DNA from: Microbacterium sp. Root553
GTDB taxonomy: Bacteria; Actinomycetota; Actinomycetes; Actinomycetales; Microbacteriaceae
NCBI RefSeq assembly: GCF_001426995.1
Contig: NZ_LMFY01000001.1
Span: forward strand, 2,537,471-2,601,470
DNA length: 64,000 bases
Direction: 5' to 3'
Position numbers and translations under genes: made by a program. The notes under the pieces were generated by a model, which was not told the origin of the DNA, did not search any database, and was given only the letters and a program-made list of their open reading frames with translations. This document shows positions 8,176 to 15,183 of this stretch, one piece after another. Position 1 is the stretch's first letter. The number at the start of each line of letters is the position of its first letter.

Positions 8176-10392
8176 TCAGCGCTCGCACATGATGCCGTCT
8201 CGATCGGCATCTCGCGCGATCGACTGGCGGTTGTACATCGAGGTCGATTCGTAGGGGTTGCCGACGAGAGGCTTCGCGACCCCGGACTTCTTGTCCGTGG
8301 TGACTCCGTTCTTGCGGATGCCGTCAGGGTAGTCCGCGTTGAGCGCGGCGCAGTTCCCGTAGACCTTTCCCGTCACAGGCACGGTCGCAACGCTCGCCTT
8401 CGTCACCGAGGCGTATCCCGACCGGGTACCCATCACTCTGACCGATAGCGTGGCGTACGCATCGGTCGGACGCACGGGATACGCAGCAGCTGTCCCACCC
8501 GGGACCGCGCTGCCGTTGCGGTACCACTGATAGGTGAATGTGGTGCCAGGGGTCCAGCTGCCGGGCGTGACCTTCAGCGTGTTGCCCACGGCTGCGGTGC
8601 CGCTGATGGTCGGTGTGGCGGCGACGAGAACTCTGGGGGTCTTCACCGATTCCTTGGACACGGTCGTGTGACCGGTGAGCGTGCCTGTCACTTTCACCGA
8701 GATCTGAGCGCCGGACTGGGATGCCGTCAGCGTGAAGGACTTCGCGGTGGCACCCGAGATCGCAGCGGAACCGGCGTACCACTGGTACGTGAATCCGGTT
8801 CCGGCGGTCCAGGCACCGGGTGCGGCCGTCAGCGTGCCGCCCACGACCGCGGTGCCGCTGATCGTCGGAGTGGCGGCGAGCAGGACCTTGAGGGTTTTGG
8901 TCGAGACCCTGGCCACGGTGGTGTGACCGGCGAGCGTGCCTGTCACCTTCACCGAGATCTGCGCACCGGACTGCGCGGGCGTCGGCATGTAGGTCTTCGC
9001 GGTGGCGCCGGAGATCGCAGCGGAACCGGCGTACCACTGGTACGTGAATCCGGTTCCGGCGGTCCAGGCACCGGGTGCGGCCGTCAGCGTGCCGCCCACG
9101 ACCGCGGCGCCGCTGATCGTCGGAGTGGCGACGAGGGCCAGCTTCGTCGTCCTGCCCGAGGCCATGGCGGCGGTCGGGTACCCGGTGACAGCACCGGTGA
9201 CCTTCACCGAGATCTGCTTCCCCGAGAGAGTGGAGAGCGGCACGAATGTGGAGGCCCGCGCCCCGCTGATCAGCGTGCCGTCGGCGTACCACTGGTAGGT
9301 GAAGGTCGTACCTGTGGTCCAGGTGCCCGGCGACGCCGTGAGCGTGTAGCCCACCGCAGCGGTGCCACTGATCGTCGGTATTCCGGCACGCGCCAGCTTC
9401 ACGGTCTTCGCCGAGGTCGCACTGACAGTCGGGTAGCCGCCGAGCGTTCCGGTGACCTTCACCGAGATCTGCGTGTCGGCCTGAGCGGGCGTGGGGATGA
9501 ACGTCGACGCCGTGGCATTGCCGATCGCGACGTTGCCGGCGAACCACTGGTAGCTGAAGGCGGTGCCCGCGGTCCATGTCCCCGGATTCGCCGTCAGCGT
9601 CGATCCCGTTGCAGCGGTGCCCGAGATGGACGGGGAGCCGGAGAGCAGCACCTTCTCGGTCGGCCGCGATGTCCCGCCGTTCGACACATGTCCGGCAATC
9701 GCCCCGGTCACCGAGACCGAGATCGCCGTGCTCGCCTGCACAGTCGTGAGCTTGTACGTCGCAGCGGTCGCACCGGCGATGATGACGTCGTCGGCGTACC
9801 ACTGATAGGTCGAGGTCGTGCCGGACGTCCACCATTGGGTGGTCGCGGTGAGGGTGCTTCCGACCACCGGGGTTCCCGTGATCCGCGGGCGCTCTCCCTG
9901 GACGCGAGGAGTGAGCGTGAAGTCGATGCCGCTCACGGCTTCATCTGCGCCCACGTGCACGGGTGTGGCGCCGGCGAGGTCGAGGGAGTTCTGATAGAAC
10001 TCCTCCACCCAGGGTGCGCCGGGCAGCTCATCGGGCCCACCGCAGTCGCATCCGTAACGGAACTGCACGGTGTACTCGCCGGCCGGGAGGTCGGTGATGG
10101 TGTAGCTGCCATCGGTGATCACCGACCATCGAGAGCCGACGCCCTGCGCCCACGGATCTCCTCCGGCACCGACGGGGATCGCGAAGATCCATCCGAAGTT
10201 CCCGCTGTCGATGCGCGCACCGGAGTCCGACGTGACCGTGCCCGAGATGGTCGCACCCGATGCCAGCGCCTCAGCCTCGATGCCCCGACTCTCGCCGGAT
10301 GCGGCCATCGCCGGCGGAGCCCACAGGCCGCCGACCACAGCGATCGCGGCGATGACGGCTGTTGCGCTCGCGCGCGAAAAGAGAGTGTGCAT
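8176..10392 (-). CDS. Secreted Ig-like repeat protein with C-terminal Excalibur domain
   Basis: A 738-residue exported surface protein. A signal peptide covers residues 1-30 (cleavage after AMA). Residues 47-165 form a carboxypeptidase-regulatory-like beta domain (ATISGTVTSDSG). Then six repeats of about 85 residues follow, each with xPTISGTAxVGxTLTAxPGxW ... TYQWY ... ISVKVTGT, of the Ig-like type common in actinobacterial surface proteins. The last 60 residues are an Excalibur calcium-binding domain ending DADRDGIMCER. No LPxTG anchor is present, so it is secreted or bound by its repeats. The ATG at 10392 was chosen because the signal peptide starts there and GGGGA precedes it; the reading frame continues upstream through tRNA sequence. 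TATATC near 10474-10479 may be its -10. Role in adhesion or wall binding is inferred. Confidence 0.85.
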   Translation of the reverse strand: MHTLFSRASATAVIAAIAVVGGLWAPPAMAASGESRGIEAEALASGATISGTVTSDSGARIDSGNFGWIFAIPVGAGGDPWAQGVGSRWSVITDGSYTITDLPAGEYTVQFRYGCDCGGPDELPGAPWVEEFYQNSLDLAGATPVHVGADEAVSGIDFTLTPRVQGERPRITGTPVVGSTLTATTQWWTSGTTSTYQWYADDVIIAGATAATYKLTTVQASTAISVSVTGAIAGHVSNGGTSRPTEKVLLSGSPSISGTAATGSTLTANPGTWTAGTAFSYQWFAGNVAIGNATASTFIPTPAQADTQISVKVTGTLGGYPTVSATSAKTVKLARAGIPTISGTAAVGYTLTASPGTWTTGTTFTYQWYADGTLISGARASTFVPLSTLSGKQISVKVTGAVTGYPTAAMASGRTTKLALVATPTISGAAVVGGTLTAAPGAWTAGTGFTYQWYAGSAAISGATAKTYMPTPAQSGAQISVKVTGTLAGHTTVARVSTKTLKVLLAATPTISGTAVVGGTLTAAPGAWTAGTGFTYQWYAGSAAISGATAKSFTLTASQSGAQISVKVTGTLTGHTTVSKESVKTPRVLVAATPTISGTAAVGNTLKVTPGSWTPGTTFTYQWYRNGSAVPGGTAAAYPVRPTDAYATLSVRVMGTRSGYASVTKASVATVPVTGKVYGNCAALNADYPDGIRKNGVTTDKKSGVAKPLVGNPYESTSMYNRQSIARDADRDGIMCER
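8756..9130 (-). repeat. Near-identical 120-bp direct repeats in the secreted protein gene
   Basis: Bases 8756-8875 and 9011-9130 align over 120 positions with one mismatch by eye, and similarity continues at a lower level into flanking sequence. They encode the same part of repeats 4 and 5. Silent positions are also conserved, so this is a recent duplication or gene conversion, not only protein-level constraint. Confidence 0.85.
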
Positions 10393-10578
10393 GCGTCCCC
10401 AGATTTCAGCGAGCGAAGTGTCGCCGCTGCCTCTGAGCTGCCGCCGATACCTCGTCCGAGTTCCCTTGTGACAGATATAGCAGACATGACGGGCACCGTC
10501 ACTCATGCTCACGATCCGGGCATAGACGCACGGTCGCCGGAACGAGGCGGTACGGTGCCACCACGGTCCGTAGATACG

Positions 10579-10602
10579 AAAAAACCCCCGGAAAACCGGG
10601 GG
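10579..10602 (-). terminator. Rho-independent terminator of the Gly-Cys-Val tRNA operon
   Basis: On the minus strand CCCCCGG, a TTTT loop and CCGGGGG are followed by six T residues. It lies 9 bases after tRNA-Val(GAC). Confidence 0.9.
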
Positions 10603-10610
10603 TTTCGTTG

Positions 10611-10682
10611 TGCGCGATACTGGGATCGAACCAGTGACCTCTTCCGTGTCAGGGAAGCGCGCTACCGCTGCGCCAATCGCGC
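10611..10682 (-). tRNA. tRNA-Val (anticodon GAC)
   Basis: A complete cloverleaf of 72 nt: acceptor GCGCGAT/ATCGCGC perfect, D-stem GCGC/GCGC, anticodon stem CTTCC/GGAAG with loop CTGACAC (anticodon GAC), T-stem ACTGG/CCAGT with loop TTCGATC, discriminator A. CCA is not encoded. It is last in a three-tRNA minus-strand operon before a strong terminator. Confidence 0.96.
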
Positions 10683-10707
10683 CCATGTGGGCTATTCAGT
10701 TTGTGAG

Positions 10708-10778
10708 AGGTGGCGACGGGATTCGAACCCGTGTAAACGGCTTTGCAGGCCGGTGCCTAGCCGCTCGGCCACGCCACC
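10708..10778 (-). tRNA. tRNA-Cys (anticodon GCA)
   Basis: A 71-nt cloverleaf: acceptor GGTGGCG/CGCCACC, anticodon loop CTGCAAA (GCA), T-loop TTCGAAT, and the discriminator U expected of bacterial tRNA-Cys. Second gene of the minus-strand tRNA operon. Confidence 0.96.
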
Positions 10779-10831
10779 GTGTGGATTGACCCCACGTGCG
10801 GAAGGCCCTCCGAAGAAGGCCCCTGCACTTG

Positions 10832-10904
10832 AGCGGATGACGAGACTCGAACTCGCGACCCCAACCTTGGCAAGGTTGTGCGCTACCAACTGCGCTACAT
10901 CCGC
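10832..10904 (-). tRNA. tRNA-Gly (anticodon GCC)
   Basis: A 73-nt cloverleaf: acceptor GCGGATG/CATCCGC, anticodon stem CAACC/GGTTG with loop TTGCCAA (GCC), T-loop TTCGAGT, discriminator U. First gene of the minus-strand tRNA operon, about 28 nt after the predicted transcription start. Confidence 0.96.
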
Positions 10905-10938
10905 GTTGTTCCCGGTTGTTGTCCCGGGCACTTATGAA

Positions 10939-10966
10939 ACATTAGCCGATGATCGACCACTGTCAA
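10939..10966 (-). promoter_or_regulatory. Promoter of the Gly-Cys-Val tRNA operon
   Basis: On the minus strand a perfect -35 TTGACA (10961-10966) is followed after 16 nt by TAATGT (10939-10944). It is the best sigma-70-type promoter noticed in the window and is correctly placed for tRNA-Gly at 10904. Confidence 0.8.
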
Positions 10967-11056
10967 AACCGGGAGCGAATCTCGCGCGTGTCCGCTGCGG
11001 TGGTGCGCGACGGCTCCGAGCGTCCGGTAGTATCGGTTGACGTACCCCTCGGGTAT

Positions 11057-11129
11057 GGGCGATTGGCGCAGTTGGTAGCGCGCTTCCTTCACACGGAAGA
11101 GGTCATCGGTTCGAGTCCGGTATCGCCCA
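11057..11129 (+). tRNA. tRNA-Val (anticodon CAC)
   Basis: A 73-nt cloverleaf: acceptor GGGCGAT/ATCGCCC, anticodon stem CTTCC/GGAAG with loop TTCACAC (CAC), T-loop TTCGAGT, discriminator A. It is divergent from the other three tRNAs and shares its D-arm and anticodon-arm sequence with tRNA-Val(GAC), giving an inverted duplication. TAGTAT at 11028-11033 is a plausible -10. Followed directly by a terminator. Confidence 0.96.
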
Positions 11130-11136
11130 CAGACAG

Positions 11137-11169
11137 GCCCCGCACATCCCACGATGTGCGGGGCTTTTT
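11137..11169 (+). terminator. Rho-independent terminator of tRNA-Val(CAC)
   Basis: GCCCCGCACATC and its perfect reverse complement around the loop CCAC, followed by TTTTT. Confidence 0.93.
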
Positions 11170-11200
11170 CCGTCGGTCGGGGGTCTCCCTCCGGGCTTGT

Positions 11201-11206
11201 TAGCCT
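11201..11206 (+). promoter_or_regulatory. Leaderless -10 hexamer for the gene at 11213
   Basis: TAGCCT then exactly 6 nt then GTG. Confidence 0.5.
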
Positions 11207-11212
11207 GGCCGG

Positions 11213-11665
11213 GTGACCACACTGCTCGACGACTTCCTCTCCGGCGATCGCAGCCGGGTGATCCACGCCCTCTGGCAGACGATCGGTTCCCGGGACCCCG
11301 GAGAACTCGATCCCCTGGTCGCTGCCCTGCCCAGGATCAGACGAAAGGCGGGCGCGCTCGATCTGGGCGGCATGATCTACTCCAACAACGGGCATCTGGA
11401 GCATGCACTCACGAAGATCGAGCAGTATCGCGACGGGAAGTGCTGGTGCGCCGCGTACCCGGGCATCCTCACGAACGATCCGCGCAAGGAGGAGGCCGCC
11501 GGCCACATCGTGATCCGGTCGACGAGCGAACCGGGCTGGTCGATGACCTACCTCTGCGAGTGCACGGTCTGCGGGCAGGAGTTCGACGTCGAGCAGGGCG
11601 ACCACCACTTCACCTGGTGGAACTGGGTGCCCCGCGGGCGCAAGCGGCGCCGCGGCGAGGTCTGA
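11213..11665 (+). CDS. Hypothetical 150-residue protein with zinc-finger-like cysteines
   Basis: Not recognised as a named family. The N-terminal half looks helical (TTLLDDFLSGDRSRVIHALWQTI). The C-terminal half has CWC and then YLCECTVCGQEFDVEQGDHHFTWWNW, a cluster of Cys and His that could bind zinc, ending in a basic tail RGRKRRRGEV that could touch nucleic acid. GTG start with TAGCCT at the leaderless distance. The next gene starts 30 bases downstream in the same direction, so they may form a unit. Function not assigned. Confidence 0.6.
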   Translation: MTTLLDDFLSGDRSRVIHALWQTIGSRDPGELDPLVAALPRIRRKAGALDLGGMIYSNNGHLEHALTKIEQYRDGKCWCAAYPGILTNDPRKEEAAGHIVIRSTSEPGWSMTYLCECTVCGQEFDVEQGDHHFTWWNWVPRGRKRRRGEV

Positions 11666-11694
11666 CGTCGGCGGCCGCGGGTAGAGTCCCGACG

Positions 11695-12117
11695 GTGTCG
11701 CCCCTCCAGCTCCCGAGCCCGTGCTCCCTGTGCGGCCACGCCGACGCGGTGCGAGTGTCCGGCGCTCTGATGTGCGCCTGGTGCGGGTGGCGCTACGGCG
11801 ACTCCCCCGACCCCGATCTCCCGCGTCCGGTGATCGAGGTCGTCTACTACATCCGCTACGCGCGTCGGGTGAAGATCGGCACGAGTCGCCGCCCGCGCCA
11901 GCGCCTGGGCAGCATCCGACACGAAGAGCTCCTCGCGTTCGAACCCGGAGGACGCGAGATCGAACAGGCGCGACATCGCGAGTTCGCGGACATCCGAGAG
12001 GGCGGCGAGTGGTTCACGCTCACGCCGCATCTCGAGAACCACATCGCCGGACTCCGCACGGTGGCCGACCCCTGGCAGCTCTATGCGCAGTGGGTGAGCC
12101 GCGCATCGCAGAACTGA
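11695..12117 (+). CDS. GIY-YIG/T5orf172-type small protein with N-terminal zinc ribbon
   Basis: A 140-residue protein. The N-terminus has CSLCGH and CAWCG, about 15 residues apart, a likely zinc ribbon. The C-terminal part YYIRYARRVKIGTSRRPRQRL ... EPGGREIEQARHREFADIREGGEWF matches the T5orf172/MUG113 branch of the GIY-YIG nuclease superfamily: YYI start, R-x-KIGTS, then H-x-x-F and GEWF. Members are suspected DNA-binding or nuclease domains, often phage-derived, with unknown substrate. GTG start with TAGAGT 7 nt upstream. A hairpin including the stop codon terminates it. Confidence 0.75.
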   Translation: MSPLQLPSPCSLCGHADAVRVSGALMCAWCGWRYGDSPDPDLPRPVIEVVYYIRYARRVKIGTSRRPRQRLGSIRHEELLAFEPGGREIEQARHREFADIREGGEWFTLTPHLENHIAGLRTVADPWQLYAQWVSRASQN

Positions 12118-12155
12118 AGCCCCGCACGGGACCGTGGTTCCGTACGGGGCTTCAG
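12114..12155. terminator. Bidirectional hairpin between convergent genes
   Basis: Arms of 16 bp, CTGAAGCCCCGCACGG and a partner with one mismatch, loop of 10. The left arm contains the stop codon of the plus-strand gene; the SPW gene ends 12 bases beyond on the other strand. No T-tract. Confidence 0.75.
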
Positions 12156-12166
12156 TGTGCAGAGCG

Positions 12167-12547
12167 TCAGGCGCGGGCTGCCTTGACCTTCGCGGGCTGC
12201 GGCTGCGAGAACAGGACCACGAGGATCACGGCGACGCCGACGACGACGTGAGGCACCCAGACGTTCGGCGCCTCGGTCGAGAAGCCGAAGATCCACGGCG
12301 ACAGGGCGAGGAAGAGGCTGGCGACGACGTCGAAGACGAGGTGGACCGGCATCGGGATGAAGCCGAAGGGGCCCCACTCGTACTTGGTGAACAGACTGTA
12401 GACGATGAGGCCGACGCCGAGCACGATCGGGATGATCACGGCGGGTCCGCCGATGCCCGCGAAGCCGAACAGCCACGGCGCTGCGATCAGAGCCACACCG
12501 ACGATGTAGTCGAGGATGCCGTGGACCTTGGTGGGGATGAAACGCAT
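12167..12547 (-). CDS. SPW-repeat membrane protein
   Basis: A 126-residue integral membrane protein with four hydrophobic helices and two copies of the SPW motif (AAPWLFGF near residue 23 and LSPWIFGF near residue 84), which defines the SPW family. It starts KVHGILDYIVGVALI, typical of the family. The ATG has a perfect AAGGAGG ribosome site, unusual strength for this window, so it is likely well translated. Molecular function of the family is unknown. Confidence 0.85.
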   Translation of the reverse strand: MRFIPTKVHGILDYIVGVALIAAPWLFGFAGIGGPAVIIPIVLGVGLIVYSLFTKYEWGPFGFIPMPVHLVFDVVASLFLALSPWIFGFSTEAPNVWVPHVVVGVAVILVVLFSQPQPAKVKAARA

Positions 12548-12630
12548 GATTCCTCCTTGATTTCGCCGCTGTGTGCGACTCACAGGTTGTTCGCAGTGCC
12601 CGCCGCAACGGATTGCCTCCACTGCGCTCC

Positions 12631-12636
12631 TAGGCT
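12631..12636 (+). promoter_or_regulatory. Leaderless -10 hexamer for the Pr6Pr gene
   Basis: TAGGCT, 6 nt, then ATG at 12643. Confidence 0.5.
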
Positions 12637-12642
12637 GGGGCG

Positions 12643-13296
12643 ATGCGCACAGAGGCACTCCCCTCCCGCCGGGTCTCGGCGCTTCGCGGCGTCGTGGGGG
12701 CCGCGGTGATCGGCATCCTCGTCTTCACCTACGTCATCGGGATCCCTCGACAGGGACCGAGCCTCTTCGACTTCTTCGGCTACTTCACGAATCTGACGAG
12801 CCTGCTCGCGTGCCTCATCCTGCTGAGCACGAGCCTGCTCGGACTCCGTCGACGCCGCGTCCCGGCGGGTCTCACCACCGCGCGCGCAGTGGTGACCGCC
12901 TGCATGATCGTGGTGGCGCTCGTCTACAACCTGATCGTGCCGGGCACAGGCAGCGCTCCCGCGTGGGTGAGCCTCGTGCTGCACACCGTCTTCCCGCTGC
13001 TGCTGGTGCTCGACTGGCTGCGTGTGGGCGATCGGCCCCCGCAGCCGTGGCGTCTGCTCTGGCTGGTGCTGCCCTATCCGATGCTCTGGCTCCTCGTGGT
13101 GCTGGGCCGCGGCGTCACAGACGGATGGGTGCCGTACGGCTTCCTGCTCCCCGAGCGCGGTGTGGTGTCGCTCTCCACCACCGTCGCCGCCCTGCTGGTC
13201 GCGTTGCTCGTGGCTGCTGCCGCCGTGTGGGCGCTCAGCCGGGTGCCTGCGCCGATCTCGCGGGTCAGCCCGCGGTCCACCCGTAGCGGCCGGTGA
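12643..13296 (+). CDS. Pr6Pr-family six-helix membrane protein
   Basis: A 217-residue protein with about six transmembrane segments. Key features are FDFFGYFTNLTSLLACLILL in the second helix region, VYNLIV, a histidine in SLVLHTVFPLLLVLDWL, and the PYPMLWLL segment; this is the pattern of the Pr6Pr family (F420-like FAR-17a/AIG1 relatives), whose role is unknown in bacteria. Leaderless-type TAGGCT precedes the ATG. Its last 32 bases overlap the convergent MazF-like gene. Confidence 0.75.
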   Translation: MRTEALPSRRVSALRGVVGAAVIGILVFTYVIGIPRQGPSLFDFFGYFTNLTSLLACLILLSTSLLGLRRRRVPAGLTTARAVVTACMIVVALVYNLIVPGTGSAPAWVSLVLHTVFPLLLVLDWLRVGDRPPQPWRLLWLVLPYPMLWLLVVLGRGVTDGWVPYGFLLPERGVVSLSTTVAALLVALLVAAAAVWALSRVPAPISRVSPRSTRSGR

Positions 13297-13810
13297 GAGC
13301 GGTGGAGACGCGCCGGTAGCGAGACCGATCGAGCACGGCGGCTTCGCGCCGCAGTCCCGTCTCATGGACACTGTAGAGCAGCTCGATGTCGACCCAGGAT
13401 TCTCTCCCCTGGGCGTCCCAGGCGCCGGAACCGATCGAGAGGAAGTCGCGCCGACCGTCGTGGGGCTTGCTCGTCATCCGCAGGGCGTAGACGCGATCGG
13501 ATGACTGCCGCCCGATCACCAGCAGGGGCCGATCCTTGCCTCTGCCGTCGTTCTCCTCGTAGGGCACCCACGTCCAGATGATCTCGCCGGCATCCGGGGC
13601 GCCGTCACGCTGGGGCGCATAGCCGATGACCAGGTCGCCGACCGACGAAGGGTCGATCCGCACCGTGTCGGTGCCGTGCGTCTCGGTAGTGGAGCGCAGA
13701 CGCGAGACCGGGCGTCTCGGACGAGTGTTCGTCCGAGACGCCCGGTCAGATCCCAGTGCTGTGAAGAGGATCTCCGCGAGTCGTGCCAGGATGCCGTTGC
13801 GATTGCTCAC
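13265..13810 (-). CDS. PemK/MazF-fold protein
   Basis: A 181-residue protein whose C-terminal 110 residues match the PemK/MazF family: GEIIWTWVPYEENDGRGKDRPLLVIGR then RVYALRMTSKPHDG and SWVDIELLYSV. The N-terminal 70 residues are extra, with a short helix LARLAEILF and a basic linker. No antitoxin gene lies next to it, so a classical toxin-antitoxin pair is not supported; it may be a stand-alone RNase or a degenerate member. A perfect 19-bp hairpin lies in its linker-coding part. GTG start at 13810. The 3' end overlaps the convergent Pr6Pr gene by 32 bases. Confidence 0.75.
   Translation of the reverse strand: MSNRNGILARLAEILFTALGSDRASRTNTRPRRPVSRLRSTTETHGTDTVRIDPSSVGDLVIGYAPQRDGAPDAGEIIWTWVPYEENDGRGKDRPLLVIGRQSSDRVYALRMTSKPHDGRRDFLSIGSGAWDAQGRESWVDIELLYSVHETGLRREAAVLDRSRYRRVSTALTGRYGWTAG
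13706..13747. repeat. Perfect 19-bp hairpin inside the MazF-like coding region
   Basis: GACCGGGCGTCTCGGACGA, a GTGT loop and the exact reverse complement. The stem is as strong as the terminators in the window but lies inside a coding region, in the variable linker. No T-tract on either side. May act as an attenuator or be an inserted repeat. Confidence 0.85.
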
Positions 13811-13830
13811 ACGGTCACCCTAACGGCAGG

Positions 13831-15069
13831 TCAGGCGTCAGCGAGCGCGTAGCCCTCCTCGCCGTGCACGACCTGGTCGACACCGGCGATCTCGTCCTCG
13901 TTCGTGACGCGGAAGCCGATCGTCTTCTCGATCGCGAAGCCGATGATGAAGGCGACGACGAAGGAGTAGATCAGGACGCCGAGAGCGGCGATCACCTGGA
14001 CGGCGAGCTGGCGGGCGTCGCCGCCGACGAACAGTCCGGTGCCGGTGGCGAAGAAGCCGAGGTACAGGGTTCCGATGAGCCCACCGACGAGGTGGATGCC
14101 GACGACGTCGAGCGAGTCGTCGAAGCCGAGGCGGAACTTCAGCTCGATCGCCAGTGCGCAGACCACACCGGCCAGCAGACCCAGCAGCAGCGCCCAGCCC
14201 GGCGTCAGGTTCGCGCACGCCGGGGTGATCGCGACGAGTCCGGCGACCGCACCCGATGCCGCGCCCACGGAGGTGGGCTTGCCGTCCTTGATCTTCTCGA
14301 TGAGGATCCAGCCGAGGATGGCTGCAGCGGTGGCGCCGAGCGTGTTGATGCCGATGAGTCCGACACCGCCCATGTCCTCAGACAGCCACTCCGCACCGGC
14401 ATTGAAGCCGAACCAGCCGAACCACAGCAGGGCGGCGCCGAGCAGCGTCAGAGGCACGTTGTGCGGCTTCAGGATGCCCTTCTGGAAGCCGATGCGCTTG
14501 CCGAGGACGAGCGCGAGGGCGAGGGCCGCGGCTCCCGCGTTGATGTGCACCGCGGTACCACCGGCGTAGTCGATCACGCCGATCCCGCTGTCCTCGCCGA
14601 AGAGCGTGGTGCCGAGGTTCATGATCCATCCGCCACCCCAGACCCAGGCGGCGACGGGGAAGTATCCGACGGTGGCGAAGACGCCGGCGAAGATCAGCCA
14701 GCTGCCGAACTTCGCGCGGTCGGCGATGGCACCCGAGATCAGGGCCACCGTGATGATCGCGAACGTCGCACCGTAGGCGACGCCGAGCAGAGCGACGTTC
14801 GAGCCTTCACCGGCCGCGAGGCTGGAGAGGCCGATGTCGGCGAAGGGGTTGCCTGCGAAGGCGGTGGGGCTGTCGACAGCGCTCATCGAGAATCCGAAGA
14901 GGATCCAGAGCACTGCGACGAGGCCGATCGAGCCGAAGCTCATCATCATCATGCTGACGACGCTCTTGGCCTTCACGAGGCCGCCGTAGAAGAAGGCGAC
15001 GCCGGGCGTCATGAGCAGTACGAGGGCGGTCGCGGTGATCGCCCAGGAGATGTTGCCTGGAGCATCCAT
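13831..15069 (-). CDS. amt: Ammonium transporter
   Basis: A 412-residue Amt/MEP/Rh channel that conducts ammonium across the plasma membrane under nitrogen limitation. About eleven transmembrane helices. Conserved parts: TPGVAFFYGG in helix 1, DYAGGTAVHINAG with the first pore histidine, WFGWFGFNAG, GAVAGLVAITPAC, and DVVGIHLVGG with the second pore histidine. The ATG at 15069 follows GAGG by 8 nt; an in-frame TTG lies two codons upstream. Two GlnR-like pairs lie in the upstream region, so nitrogen control like that of glnA at the far end of the window is likely. No adjacent glnK is present. Confidence 0.95.
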   Translation of the reverse strand: MDAPGNISWAITATALVLLMTPGVAFFYGGLVKAKSVVSMMMMSFGSIGLVAVLWILFGFSMSAVDSPTAFAGNPFADIGLSSLAAGEGSNVALLGVAYGATFAIITVALISGAIADRAKFGSWLIFAGVFATVGYFPVAAWVWGGGWIMNLGTTLFGEDSGIGVIDYAGGTAVHINAGAAALALALVLGKRIGFQKGILKPHNVPLTLLGAALLWFGWFGFNAGAEWLSEDMGGVGLIGINTLGATAAAILGWILIEKIKDGKPTSVGAASGAVAGLVAITPACANLTPGWALLLGLLAGVVCALAIELKFRLGFDDSLDVVGIHLVGGLIGTLYLGFFATGTGLFVGGDARQLAVQVIAALGVLIYSFVVAFIIGFAIEKTIGFRVTNEDEIAGVDQVVHGEEGYALADA

Positions 15070-15140
15070 AGTCAAACCTCACATTCGGGAACTGAGAGCT
15101 TCAGTGTGACGAGGCCCGATTTCCGGAATGCGTGAGGTTT

Positions 15141-15156
15141 GTTGCGGCGACGTTAC
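15141..15156 (-). promoter_or_regulatory. GlnR-like site upstream of amt
   Basis: On the minus strand GTAAC, 6 nt, GCAAC, close to the GlnR pattern gTnAC-N6-GaAAC. A second looser pair GTAAC-N6-TTCAC lies at 15172-15187, overlapping the zapE stop. A CACACT hexamer at 15103-15108 would be the -10. Confidence 0.5.
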
Positions 15157-15183
15157 AGGAGCGCCCCGGGTGTGAACATCGCG

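Noticed and set aside
8176..10392. CRISPR-like repeats
   Set aside because: The repeats are long, in frame and encode Ig-like domains; there are no short repeats with unique spacers.
8668..11040. A 790-residue plus-strand frame running through the secreted-protein gene and the tRNA cluster
   Set aside because: It reads through several tRNA genes and is antisense to a protein with signal peptide and Excalibur domain.
10600..11200. Integrated element at the tRNA cluster
   Set aside because: No integrase and no duplicated tRNA 3' end were seen; all four tRNAs are complete.
13265..13810. Toxin-antitoxin module around the MazF-like gene
   Set aside because: No small antitoxin gene lies up- or downstream; neighbours are amt and a membrane protein.
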